From positions 62,001 to 126,000 of the forward strand of contig CAMZCM010000003.1 in assembly GCA_947305005.1 (NCBI GenBank): DNA of 64,000 nucleotides, in the 5' to 3' direction. The notes under the pieces were generated by a model. The model saw only the letters and a list, made by a program, of their open reading frames with translations. It did not search any database and was not told the origin of the DNA. This stretch comes from an uncultured Prevotellaceae bacterium. GTDB lineage: Bacteria; Bacteroidota; Bacteroidia; Bacteroidales; Bacteroidaceae. Positions 18,602 to 26,551 of the stretch are shown here, piece after piece. Made by a program: the position numbers and the translations under genes. Position 1 is the first letter of the stretch. The number at the start of each line of letters is the position of its first letter.

Positions 18602-19905
18602 TGAACAAACAAGCTTTCAACGATATCCTCTATGTGTCTGACGGCAAGATTCGTCGGGCCGATATCGTTGTGGAAGGAGAGGTAATTGCGAAAGTTACTG
18701 ATAAGGAGGAAATACATCAGACATCAGACATCAGACATCAGCAACTTCTCCTCCCAGGCATTATCGATGACCATGTTCACACCCGTGAGCCAGGGATGAC
18801 CCATAAGGGTGACCTTATTACAGAATCCCATGCGGCTGCAGCTGGTGGTGTGACCACTATTATGGATATGCCCAATGTGGTGCCACAGACAACCACATTG
18901 GAAGCATTGGCAGAGCGTCAGAAACTCGGAGCAGAACACGCCTTTGTGAACTACAGCTTCTACTTCGGAGCCACCAACACCAACGCCCATCTCCTACCCC
19001 ACCTCGACCCGACTACCGTTCCTGCCGTGAAGCTCTTCATGGGCAGCAGCACAGGCGGAATGTTAGTAGATCACGGCGATGCCCTGCGGGCAGTCTTTGA
19101 ACAGTCGCCATTACTCATTATGACGCACTGTGAAGACTCCGCTATCATAGCCCGAAATATGAAAGAGGCACAGGCGCGTTATGGCGATGACCCCGATGTC
19201 TGCCATCATCCTGAGATTCGTAGTCGCGAAGCTTGTATCGCATCCTCTAAACTGGCTGTTCAGCTGGCCAAAGAAACTGGTGCTCGCTTACATATCGCCC
19301 ATGTAACAACGAAGGAGGAGCTGGACAACGCTTCCACTTCTATTACCCTCGAAGCTTGCGTTCCTCACCTGCTTTTCACCGATGCGGATTACGCGACATT
19401 GGGTACTCGCATCAAATGCAACCCCGCCGTGAAGACATGTGCTGACCGCGATGCCTTGCGCAAGGCTCTCACCGATGGACGTATCACTGTTATTGGTACA
19501 GACCACGCACCCCACCTGCTCAGCGAGAAAGTAGGAGGTTGCAAACGCGCCGTCTCCGGTATGCCGATGGTGCAATTCTCACTACCCGCAATGCTCGGTT
19601 TGGTAGAAGAAGGTGTGCTCCCCATCACCCGTCTGGTAGAACTGATGTGCCACAATCCTGCCCGTCTGTTCCACATTCAGCAACGCGGTTTTATTCGTGA
19701 AGGCATGAAAGCCGACTTAGTTTTGGCAGGCCGCCAGCCTTGGACACTTACCCCCAACCAGATTGTCAGCAAATGTGGCTGGAGCCCGCTGGAAGGCCAC
19801 ACCTTCCCTTGGATGGTAGAACAGACCTATTGCAACGGTCGCCTCATCTACCATAAAGGTGTGTTTGCGGAGGGAAACAGTCACGCGCAAGCTCTGAAGT
19901 TTTGA
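18601..19905 (+). CDS. pyrC: Dihydroorotase
   Basis: Catalyses the reversible cyclisation of carbamoyl-aspartate to dihydroorotate in pyrimidine synthesis. The 434 residues show the class I amidohydrolase pattern: PGIIDDHVHTREPG (metal His pair), AVKLFMGSS (lysine expected to be carbamylated), MTHCEDS, LHIAHVTT and the catalytic TDHAPH. The ATG at 18601 overlaps the preceding stop. Residues about 38-47 are encoded by four exact copies of the 7-bp unit ACATCAG (18714-18741). Since 7 is not a multiple of 3, gain or loss of one unit would shift the frame. Confidence 0.93.
   Translation: MNKQAFNDILYVSDGKIRRADIVVEGEVIAKVTDKEEIHQTSDIRHQQLLLPGIIDDHVHTREPGMTHKGDLITESHAAAAGGVTTIMDMPNVVPQTTTLEALAERQKLGAEHAFVNYSFYFGATNTNAHLLPHLDPTTVPAVKLFMGSSTGGMLVDHGDALRAVFEQSPLLIMTHCEDSAIIARNMKEAQARYGDDPDVCHHPEIRSREACIASSKLAVQLAKETGARLHIAHVTTKEELDNASTSITLEACVPHLLFTDADYATLGTRIKCNPAVKTCADRDALRKALTDGRITVIGTDHAPHLLSEKVGGCKRAVSGMPMVQFSLPAMLGLVEEGVLPITRLVELMCHNPARLFHIQQRGFIREGMKADLVLAGRQPWTLTPNQIVSKCGWSPLEGHTFPWMVEQTYCNGRLIYHKGVFAEGNSHAQALKF
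18714..18741 (+). repeat. Four tandem ACATCAG units inside pyrC
   Basis: Perfect 7-bp tandem repeat, four copies, within the coding sequence near the N-terminus. It encodes part of EIHQTSDIRHQQ. Confidence 0.95.
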
Positions 19906-20798
19906 TACAGACAATCCATTATCATATCCACGAAGTAAGCAACTACATCAATTGGCTTTACTTCTTCCACGCGTGGGGCTTCCCTGCACGCTATGCCAAC
20001 ATCACCAAGATTCATGGTTGTGACAGCTGTCGGGCTTCGTGGCTCACGACTTTCCCAGAAGAGGAACGTGCAAAAGCCGCTGAGGCGATGCAACTGCACA
20101 AGGAAGCCGTGAGGATGCTGAACCAACTGGATAGCAGCTATCAGGTACACGTCCGTTTTGGACTCTTCGAGTGCAACAGCGATGGCGATGACGTGGTGAT
20201 AGCTGATTCCTCAACCGTTCTCTGTTTCCTGCGCCAGCAAGCCGAGCCCTTCCTGTGTCTGTCCGATTTCATCCGTCCCATTCATCCTGAGGGCGTTCGT
20301 GACAGTATCGGGGTCTTTGCAGCTTGCGCCGATGAAGCCATTGAGCATTTATATGAAGAGACGGACGACTACAAGCGGTTGCTCTGTCAAACCCTTGCAG
20401 ACCGCTTGGCCGAAGCCGCCATTGAGCGTGCTCACGAGGCTATTCGTAAGTTCTATTGGGGATATGCTCCCGTTGAGAAGTTGTCCGTTGCCGACCTCCA
20501 CGCTGAGCGTTTTCAGGGTATTCGTCCTGCTGTCGGCTATCCTTGTCTCCCCGACCAAAGCCTCAACTTCGATCTCGACCGTCTCATCGACTTCTCCGCT
20601 ATTGGCATCCGCTTGACCGAGAACGGTGCTATGCAACCTCATGCCAGCGTCAGCGGTCTGATGCTCTCACACCCTCAAGCGCATTATTTCAGCATCGGAA
20701 AGATTGGTCAGGACCAATTGTTGGATTACGCCAAACGAAAAAAACGCACCCCCGAAGAGATGCGACCATTTCTTTCTGCCAACTTACTGTTAGAATGA
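19902..20798 (+). CDS. Stand-alone methionine synthase activation-domain protein
   Basis: The C-terminal two thirds match the reactivation domain of B12-dependent methionine synthase (MetH): GIRPAVGYPCLPDQS, IGIRLTENGAM, ASVSGLMLSHPQAHYFSIGKIG and QLLDYAKRK. In MetH this domain binds S-adenosylmethionine and re-methylates oxidised cobalamin. Here it is a separate 298-residue protein whose N-terminal part (INWLYFFHAWGFPARY) is typical of the Bacteroidetes stand-alone form. The likely start is TTG at 19902, overlapping the pyrC stop (TTGA); no good ATG exists nearby. It presumably partners a MetH lacking this domain, encoded elsewhere. Confidence 0.85.
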   Translation: MIQTIHYHIHEVSNYINWLYFFHAWGFPARYANITKIHGCDSCRASWLTTFPEEERAKAAEAMQLHKEAVRMLNQLDSSYQVHVRFGLFECNSDGDDVVIADSSTVLCFLRQQAEPFLCLSDFIRPIHPEGVRDSIGVFAACADEAIEHLYEETDDYKRLLCQTLADRLAEAAIERAHEAIRKFYWGYAPVEKLSVADLHAERFQGIRPAVGYPCLPDQSLNFDLDRLIDFSAIGIRLTENGAMQPHASVSGLMLSHPQAHYFSIGKIGQDQLLDYAKRKKRTPEEMRPFLSANLLLE

Positions 20799-22454
20799 GA
20801 CATTGAACGCTGCGCCCAAAGTCCAGCGATGCAAATCGCGCTCCAACGTATAGGACTTGGGATTCAAGTCGTAGTTCAGCAATGTCGCTAACCCATATAC
20901 CTCTGGCATAGCGGTTCGCATAAACTCGTTGGGATTATAGGTCAGCGTGAATGACTTATGTGTGAAATCATAATCCAAAAATACACGCCACGAGAAGTTA
21001 TTGTTGTGCGCATAAGTGAGGGAAACGCCCGTGCCGTATTTCATCGACCGACTGCCCGAGAGAAGGAAGAAATCCCACTCGGAATCATAAGTCATGGGCT
21101 GTCCGTTAGCATCCAATCGTGTGGAGTAATCGTTCACCTTCAAATTCGTGAGCACATTGTTCTGCATAGTCATATCATACTGCAGCCTCTTCTGATTTCC
21201 CGTGTAATGAGCACTGAGGTCCAACGACTGCATTGTGCTGCCGCCCACGAGCGCTTTGGTAGCAATGGCCAAACGATTGGAGAGCGGAAAGTTGAAATAG
21301 AGGCCACCATCGAGCGAGAATTCTGCCAAATGGCCGCTGATGACTTCGTATTCATGATTGGTCACCAAATCAGCTTGCATCGCATCAATGCTGGTCTGCG
21401 GGATGGTCTTATCGGCATTGAGCAGCTGTTCCAAATCCTTTTGTGTGGTCTCATAGCCCACATGGATGAAATCGTTCCAGCCTTTGATGGGCATTGTACT
21501 AACGCGCAACCGTCCACCGACACCCACATGCTTCGTTAGAAAATAAGCACCTTCTATGCCAACAACAGTAGCCGTCTGGAAGCTCAGTTTAATCGCCTGA
21601 GCAGACGAAGGCAATGCCTCAGCATCCTCAAAGTTCAAGTGATGAGAGCCAAAGCCTACACCCATCGAAAGTCCGAAAAAGGAGGGATTCGTACGCAAAT
21701 CCTGACAGACAGCCAGGTTATCGGTCACCAGACGTCGATCCTTGAAGATCACGTGGCTCAACGCATAGGCCAATTCTCCCGACATAATACCGATACCGGC
21801 TCCTGAGAAGACATCGCTCACCCAATGGCGGTTATTGAGGACGCGCATCACAGCCGTAGAAGTTGCAACGGAATAACCCAGAACAGAGTACCAAGGCGAA
21901 CGTGTCAGTCCGTATTCCTTATGCAACAACGTAGCACCCGCAAAAGCCGTTGCCGTGTGACCCGATGGCCATGAATTATGGGTAGTACCATCTGGACGCA
22001 ATTCCCGACTCGTATATTTGATGCCATTCACCAAGATGGCTTCACAAGCATAAGTCATTGCGGCAGAGCTCAGGAAGCGAATCCAATCCGATCGTCCTTC
22101 CACACCGCTCACCTTCAGTCCCAGCGTCATCGCAGGTCCGAAATACTGTAGATAGTCATCAATGGAAGTACTGAAACTCGACACCAGACGGGCGTTGACG
22201 TGTGAGTCGTTATAGTTCTGTTGAAACGTATTTTTCTCACCCTTGATAATGACACCTGCCAAGAACAAAGGGACTCCCGACCAGGAGATTTCATCCAACG
22301 GTTTGAATCCTGGCATCTTGACCTCTTGGTAGTCTTGCTTGAACGAACTTCCAAACAATGTTTTGGAATCGAAAGGCAGATGATAAGGCTGCCCCTCCTC
22401 CGCCTGAACAGAAAGAGCCACAAACAAAAGCGCCAGTGTCAAGAAGCGTTTCAT
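20790..22454 (-). CDS. PAP2-family phosphatase with C-terminal beta-barrel-like region
   Basis: A 554-residue exported protein: signal peptide MKRFLTLALLFVALSVQA, then a PAP2 acid-phosphatase domain at about residues 90-235 with all three motifs (KYTSRELRP near 146, SWPSGHTATA near 161, RVLNNRHWVSD near 204). Residues about 250-554 are strand-rich with Gly/aromatic alternation and end in WTLGAAFNVSF, a typical outer-membrane beta-barrel last strand. The layout suggests a lipid or sugar phosphatase tethered to or built into the outer membrane, perhaps acting on lipid A or undecaprenyl phosphate; this is inference. Its 3' end overlaps the convergent activation-domain gene by nine bases. Confidence 0.85.
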   Translation of the reverse strand: MKRFLTLALLFVALSVQAEEGQPYHLPFDSKTLFGSSFKQDYQEVKMPGFKPLDEISWSGVPLFLAGVIIKGEKNTFQQNYNDSHVNARLVSSFSTSIDDYLQYFGPAMTLGLKVSGVEGRSDWIRFLSSAAMTYACEAILVNGIKYTSRELRPDGTTHNSWPSGHTATAFAGATLLHKEYGLTRSPWYSVLGYSVATSTAVMRVLNNRHWVSDVFSGAGIGIMSGELAYALSHVIFKDRRLVTDNLAVCQDLRTNPSFFGLSMGVGFGSHHLNFEDAEALPSSAQAIKLSFQTATVVGIEGAYFLTKHVGVGGRLRVSTMPIKGWNDFIHVGYETTQKDLEQLLNADKTIPQTSIDAMQADLVTNHEYEVISGHLAEFSLDGGLYFNFPLSNRLAIATKALVGGSTMQSLDLSAHYTGNQKRLQYDMTMQNNVLTNLKVNDYSTRLDANGQPMTYDSEWDFFLLSGSRSMKYGTGVSLTYAHNNNFSWRVFLDYDFTHKSFTLTYNPNEFMRTAMPEVYGLATLLNYDLNPKSYTLERDLHRWTLGAAFNVSF

Positions 22455-23162
22455 TTATTCATCATTCATTTTTTCCATGTTCTCCTTCGCCAACCTCAGG
22501 AACTCCTTCACATAGTCATCTTCCAGGAAAGAGGACGAGGCCAGCGTGACCAGTTCCTCGATTTGGGGATTCAACATTGGATAAGGCATACTCGAAGTGA
22601 AAAGCATAAAGATACCGGGAGCCAGGACATTGTCCATATTGTCCTTGATGAAACGCATCACCAAGGCGTCACTGCGTGCTGTAATAAGCGCAGCCTCCTG
22701 ATTCAGTTGCATGACAATCTGGTCATGGTCCAACCCATCAAAAATCATCTGACTCTCACGACGTGGCAGCTCAGCCAACTGTTTGTCGTACACCGCTTTT
22801 CGACGAATGAAGGAATAGAGAGAATCATTCAGCACGGATCCTGTGACCCGTTGATCTATCTCCGTAATCCATACCTCCAACGGACATTTTTCTCCGATGA
22901 CAATCGGCATCAGACTCTCGTCGCCCATAAACAGGACAGCCATCTTCATTGTATCCAGCTCCTTTCCTGTAAAATGGAACTTCCCATGAGTAATCTGGGC
23001 AGAATCCAGAACAGCTAAATCGCCATCCTCGAAAACCCGCAAATAGAGCATTCGGTCTTCCAGTTCAGGAACGGAAGTGGTGCCTTGAATATTCATTTTT
23101 TGCTGGCAGCCAGTCAGCACAAGTAACAGCACAGAGAGGTATAGAGAGAGAATCTTTTTCAT
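22455..23162 (-). CDS. DUF4369-type lipoprotein
   Basis: A 235-residue protein with a lipoprotein signal (lipobox VLTGC at residues 14-18). An N-terminal domain LYLRVFEDGDLAVLDSAQI with FHFTGKE resembles DUF4369, commonly found in front of thioredoxin-like domains in Bacteroidetes. No CxxC thioredoxin motif is present. The C-terminal half is helical. It lies directly between the PAP2 gene and plsC on the same strand, with its start overlapping the plsC stop (ATGA). Confidence 0.7.
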   Translation of the reverse strand: MKKILSLYLSVLLLVLTGCQQKMNIQGTTSVPELEDRMLYLRVFEDGDLAVLDSAQITHGKFHFTGKELDTMKMAVLFMGDESLMPIVIGEKCPLEVWITEIDQRVTGSVLNDSLYSFIRRKAVYDKQLAELPRRESQMIFDGLDHDQIVMQLNQEAALITARSDALVMRFIKDNMDNVLAPGIFMLFTSSMPYPMLNPQIEELVTLASSSFLEDDYVKEFLRLAKENMEKMNDE

Positions 23163-23905
23163 TTGTCTTTTTTGTTAATCTCCAAGTCGCTTTCAATGAT
23201 ATCATAAGCCCGCTGCATCGTCTCGTGTTCAGCCTCCGAGCCTTCCCCTTCCATCGTGATAGCAGGGTGAATGGTCAGCGACAGCGGATGCCACTTCACG
23301 AAATTGACGTAACCTTTTGCACGAGGTAGCACATTAAAAGAACCATTGATAGTCACAGGTAAAAGCGGCAACTTCACTTCATCGGCCAACTGGAAAGCGC
23401 CCCGTTTGAACGCCCTCATCTTTCCGTCCCACGTGCGAGCTCCTTCAGGGAACACCACCAACGAGACACCTCCCTGCAGCACTCTTCTTGCGTGCTCAAA
23501 CATCTCAGCCATCTTCTTCGGTCCGCCTTTCTGATCCACGAAGATAAAACCTGCGGACTCGCTGGCTTTTCCAATCAGCGGCATCTTCCGCAGTTCCTCC
23601 TTCAGCATCCATTTGAAATGACGTTCCAGAAAGCCATAGAGCAGAAAGATATCGAAAGCGCCCTGATGGTTCGGAATAATGATATAGCTCTGCTTCGGGT
23701 CCATATTTTCCATACCCTTGATGTGAACGGGTAGCAGCAGGACACGAATCATCACAACCGACCACCATTTGCCAGGATAGTAGCTCCACCATGAGGCGTT
23801 GAACAACGTGCAGCCTATCGTTGTGGACAACGTCATAATAATCGTGGCTACCAGCAATATCGGAGCCGCAATCAGCAGTTGATATAATCTATATAGGAAT
23901 ATCAC
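23159..23905 (-). CDS. plsC: 1-acyl-sn-glycerol-3-phosphate acyltransferase
   Basis: PlsC-type enzyme that makes phosphatidic acid at the inner membrane. The 248 residues show two N-terminal hydrophobic segments (residues about 8-35), the catalytic NHQGAFD (His80, Asp85), the glycerol-phosphate motif FVDQKGGPKKMAE, and FPEGARTWDG. It overlaps both the DUF4369 lipoprotein gene downstream and the small membrane protein gene upstream by ATGA, so all are translated from one transcript. Confidence 0.92.
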   Translation of the reverse strand: MIFLYRLYQLLIAAPILLVATIIMTLSTTIGCTLFNASWWSYYPGKWWSVVMIRVLLLPVHIKGMENMDPKQSYIIIPNHQGAFDIFLLYGFLERHFKWMLKEELRKMPLIGKASESAGFIFVDQKGGPKKMAEMFEHARRVLQGGVSLVVFPEGARTWDGKMRAFKRGAFQLADEVKLPLLPVTINGSFNVLPRAKGYVNFVKWHPLSLTIHPAITMEGEGSEAEHETMQRAYDIIESDLEINKKDK

Positions 23906-24273
23906 TTTTCTTCTTTTTTAAGTTCAACAGGAATACGGAACGACGTATAGATTTCCAAAATACAGCCAATGGTCAAGCAGACCACCCACTCGTTGCGCGA
24001 TGTGAAGCCGAAATGTCCCACCTGCATGATCATGCAACAAGCGGCACACAGAAACGCCAACTGTCCGAGCAGTTGTTGGCGACGGAGTCTGCGAATCACG
24101 AAACTGCTTCCTTCATAGCGTTGCAGCATCCTGACAGGGCAATAAGCCACTACGCCCACCGTGAAAAGGATAGTTGCTACGAGAGGCAGCCATAAAAACA
24201 AAGCTGCGCCCCCTAACATCAGAAGAGCGCCCATTTGCCCAAACAGTATGAGTCTATTGTCCAGTTCTTTCAT
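23902..24273 (-). CDS. Small membrane protein of unknown function
   Basis: A 123-residue protein with four predicted membrane segments (near residues 8-25, 28-45, 70-88, 92-110) and a basic cytoplasmic stretch between the second and third (IRRLRRQQ). It ends PVELKKEEK. I do not recognise the family. It lies between divIC and plsC in a tightly packed minus-strand operon, and its stop overlaps the plsC start by ATGA. Confidence 0.7.
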   Translation of the reverse strand: MKELDNRLILFGQMGALLMLGGAALFLWLPLVATILFTVGVVAYCPVRMLQRYEGSSFVIRRLRRQQLLGQLAFLCAACCMIMQVGHFGFTSRNEWVVCLTIGCILEIYTSFRIPVELKKEEK

Positions 24274-24283
24274 CTTTCAGTCG

Positions 24284-24598
24284 TTATTCTTCCTCAGAAG
24301 AGTCCGTCATAAATACAAAAACATCTTCGTTCGGACGTTTCATATAGTAACGTTCACGGGCCATCCGCTCCACTGCCTCCGGATTGTTCTCAAGCTCTTT
24401 CAATTGCGCCGTTTCAGCCTCATACTGAGACTGATATTTGTCTATCTCACGCTTCAGATTTCCGATTTCGACCTGCCGGTGATAGCGTGTGTACCAGCTG
24501 TTCTCATCGAGAAGACCCACAATAAAGAGGAATACAATAATCGCAGCCAAATACTTATACTTGCGAATGAATCCCCAAAAAGTTAAAAGGCGTCCCAT
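24284..24598 (-). CDS. Septum formation initiator (DivIC/FtsB-like)
   Basis: A 104-residue bitopic membrane protein: a short basic N-terminus, one transmembrane helix (YLAAIIVFLFIVGLL, about residues 17-31), then a coiled coil (QVEIGNLKREIDKYQSQYE) and the motif ENNPEAVERMARERYYMKRPNEDVF typical of DivIC/FtsB proteins that form the FtsBLQ divisome subcomplex. It is the first gene of the minus-strand run 24598-20790. Confidence 0.87.
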   Translation of the reverse strand: MGRLLTFWGFIRKYKYLAAIIVFLFIVGLLDENSWYTRYHRQVEIGNLKREIDKYQSQYEAETAQLKELENNPEAVERMARERYYMKRPNEDVFVFMTDSSEEE

Positions 24599-24635
24599 AT
24601 TTTCTCTTTTCCTTATTTTCTTTTGTTTGATGCTG

Positions 24636-24643
24636 CGAAGGTA
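24636..24643 (-). promoter_or_regulatory. -7-like promoter box for divIC
   Basis: TACCTTCG on the minus strand, one base off the TAnnTTTG consensus, 38 bases before the divIC start. As at rpsA, a 7-bp repeat tract lies directly upstream. Confidence 0.55.
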
Positions 24644-24649
24644 GAAAAA

Positions 24650-24677
24650 AGATTACAGATTAAAGATGAATGATTAA
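24650..24677. repeat. Degenerate 7-bp repeat tract (four units) between divIC and dnaX
   Basis: Units AGATTAC, AGATTAA, AGATGAA, TGATTAA, closely similar to the tract at 10411-10445 and in the same place relative to a minus-strand promoter. Confidence 0.7.
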
Positions 24678-24717
24678 AGTTTTTTCTTGAAACACCTTTT
24701 TTTTCAATCTTTTTATG

Positions 24718-24725
24718 TAATTTTG
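24718..24725 (+). promoter_or_regulatory. -7 promoter box for dnaX
   Basis: TAATTTTG on the plus strand, 29 bases before the dnaX ATG. Confidence 0.65.
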
Positions 24726-24754
24726 GCGGCGAAATCCACTTTTCAATTACATCC

Positions 24755-26551
24755 ATGTCTGAATATATTGTATCAGCACGCAAGTACAGACCCATGACCT
24801 TCGACTCTGTGGTGGGGCAAAGCGCCATTGCCACGACTTTGAAGAATGCCATTCGTGCCAATAAGCTTGCTCATGCTTATCTCTTCTGCGGCCCACGAGG
24901 GGTGGGAAAAACCACCTGCGCCCGCATCTTCGCCAAGACCATCAACTGCCTCAATCCTCGCGAGGATGGTGAGGCGTGCAACGAATGCGAGTCATGCCAG
25001 GCGTTCAACGAACAGCGTTCATTGAACATCCACGAGTTGGACGCAGCCTCCAACAACTCTGTTGATGATATCCGCAACCTCATTGACCAAGTGCGCATTC
25101 CGCCTCAGATTGGTAAGTACAAGGTGTTCATCATCGATGAGGTTCACATGCTTTCGACCCAAGCTTTCAACGCTTTCCTGAAGACCCTCGAAGAGCCACC
25201 CGCCCATGCCATCTTCATTCTAGCCACCACCGAGAAGCATAAGATTCTGCCCACCATCCTCAGCCGCTGCCAGATTTACGATTTCCAGCGTATGAGTGTG
25301 GAGAATACGGTCAAACATCTTGCTTACGTGGCTGAGAAAGAAGGTTATACCTACGAGTCCACCGCCCTCAATGTCATTGCCCAAAAAGCTGATGGTGGTA
25401 TGCGCGATGCTCTCAGCATCTTCGACCAAGTGGTCAGCTACACGGGCGGCAACATCACTTATCAGCAGGTCATTGAGAACCTCAACGTTCTCGACTACGA
25501 CTACTATTTCCGTATTGTTGATTTTATGCTGACACAGAAGATCAGCGAGAGCCTGCTGCTCTTCAACGAGATTCTTGGCAAAGGTTTCGAGGGCGGTCCG
25601 TTTATCAACGGATTGTCCAACCACCTGCGCGATCTGCTCGTCAGCCGCGACCCGCAGACGACCCAATTGTTGGAAGCCAGCGATGAAATCCGCAAGCGTT
25701 ATGCGGAGCAAGCCCAGCGCTGTAAGGTACAATGGCTCTATCGCGCCATCCGTCTCTGCAACGACTGTGACCAAGCCTATCGCACCAGCCGCAACAAACG
25801 TTTGCAAGTCGAGCTCACCCTCATTGAATGTGCACAGGCTGCGGCCGACGATGATGCTTCCGCGGGGCGCCGCCCCGTACGTATCTTAAAACCCATTTTC
25901 AGCCTCTTGGCAGCAGCTGCTAAAGAGGCTGCCCCTGTTACAGTTCCCTCGACTTCTCCCGAGGGAAAAACTGTTTCTTCCTCCCCTTCCGTTACAGTTC
26001 CTTCGGGCTCTCCCGAAGGTAAGCCATCCGCTCCTGCTCTTGCCACTCCAGCTCCACCCAAGCGCCCCGCTTTGAAGATGGGTCGTCTGGCTCCCTCTAT
26101 TCGCGGCGGCGTCAAGATTACTGCTCAGCCAACGGTCGCTCCTATGGCTCCCGCGGCGCCAGCCACCCAAGAAGAGAATCGAGATCTGAACCAGACCGAT
26201 GTCATTCTGCAGTGGCAATCTTTCATTAACACAATGCCACAGGAAGAGACGGCGCTGGCACAACGCATGAAAATCATGCAGCCCACGATCATCGATGCCC
26301 ACGATGGCACACTTTCCGTGCAAGTAGAGAACAATGAAATCGCCAAGATGATGCAGTCATTAGCGCCTCGGATTCAGTCTTTTATGCAACCAAGGCTGCA
26401 CCATTACTGCATCTCCTTCACCTTCACGGTTCCCACCAAGGAACAGGAGCCCATCAAGCCATTTAACAAACGTTCGCAATACCGTCATTTCTGCGATCTC
26501 AACCCTGCGCTCATCAAGCTCCGCGAACAATTCCAACTTGAACTCACATGA
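24755..26551 (+). CDS. dnaX: DNA polymerase III subunit gamma/tau
   Basis: Clamp-loader ATPase of the replicative polymerase. The 598 residues contain Walker A GPRGVGKTT (46-54), four zinc cysteines (65, 75, 78, 81), the DEVHML Walker B, the sensor SRCQIYDFQRM and the clamp-loader collar ending near residue 365. A Pro/Ser/Ala-rich linker (about 380-460) contains two copies of a 29-bp hairpin repeat. The C-terminal domain would correspond to the tau-specific part. In the linker, GGGAAAA at 25963-25969 is in the frame needed for -1 slippage. A shifted frame would stop at 26020-26022, giving a product of about 420 residues, close to the 431 of E. coli gamma. The gene overlaps the sugar porter by ATGA. 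Confidence 0.95.
   Translation: MSEYIVSARKYRPMTFDSVVGQSAIATTLKNAIRANKLAHAYLFCGPRGVGKTTCARIFAKTINCLNPREDGEACNECESCQAFNEQRSLNIHELDAASNNSVDDIRNLIDQVRIPPQIGKYKVFIIDEVHMLSTQAFNAFLKTLEEPPAHAIFILATTEKHKILPTILSRCQIYDFQRMSVENTVKHLAYVAEKEGYTYESTALNVIAQKADGGMRDALSIFDQVVSYTGGNITYQQVIENLNVLDYDYYFRIVDFMLTQKISESLLLFNEILGKGFEGGPFINGLSNHLRDLLVSRDPQTTQLLEASDEIRKRYAEQAQRCKVQWLYRAIRLCNDCDQAYRTSRNKRLQVELTLIECAQAAADDDASAGRRPVRILKPIFSLLAAAAKEAAPVTVPSTSPEGKTVSSSPSVTVPSGSPEGKPSAPALATPAPPKRPALKMGRLAPSIRGGVKITAQPTVAPMAPAAPATQEENRDLNQTDVILQWQSFINTMPQEETALAQRMKIMQPTIIDAHDGTLSVQVENNEIAKMMQSLAPRIQSFMQPRLHHYCISFTFTVPTKEQEPIKPFNKRSQYRHFCDLNPALIKLREQFQLELT
25937..25965 (+). repeat. 29-bp hairpin repeat in dnaX linker (copy 1)
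   Basis: GTTACAGTT followed by a hairpin with arms CCCTCG (25946-25951) and CGAGGG (25960-25965). It encodes VTVPSTSPEG. Confidence 0.85.
25991..26019 (+). repeat. 29-bp hairpin repeat in dnaX linker (copy 2)
   Basis: Same unit 54 bases on, with an 8-bp stem CCTTCGGG/CCCGAAGG (26000-26007, 26012-26019) and loop CTCT. Relative to copy 1 a C-G pair in the stem is replaced by T-A, a compensatory change. Confidence 0.85.
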
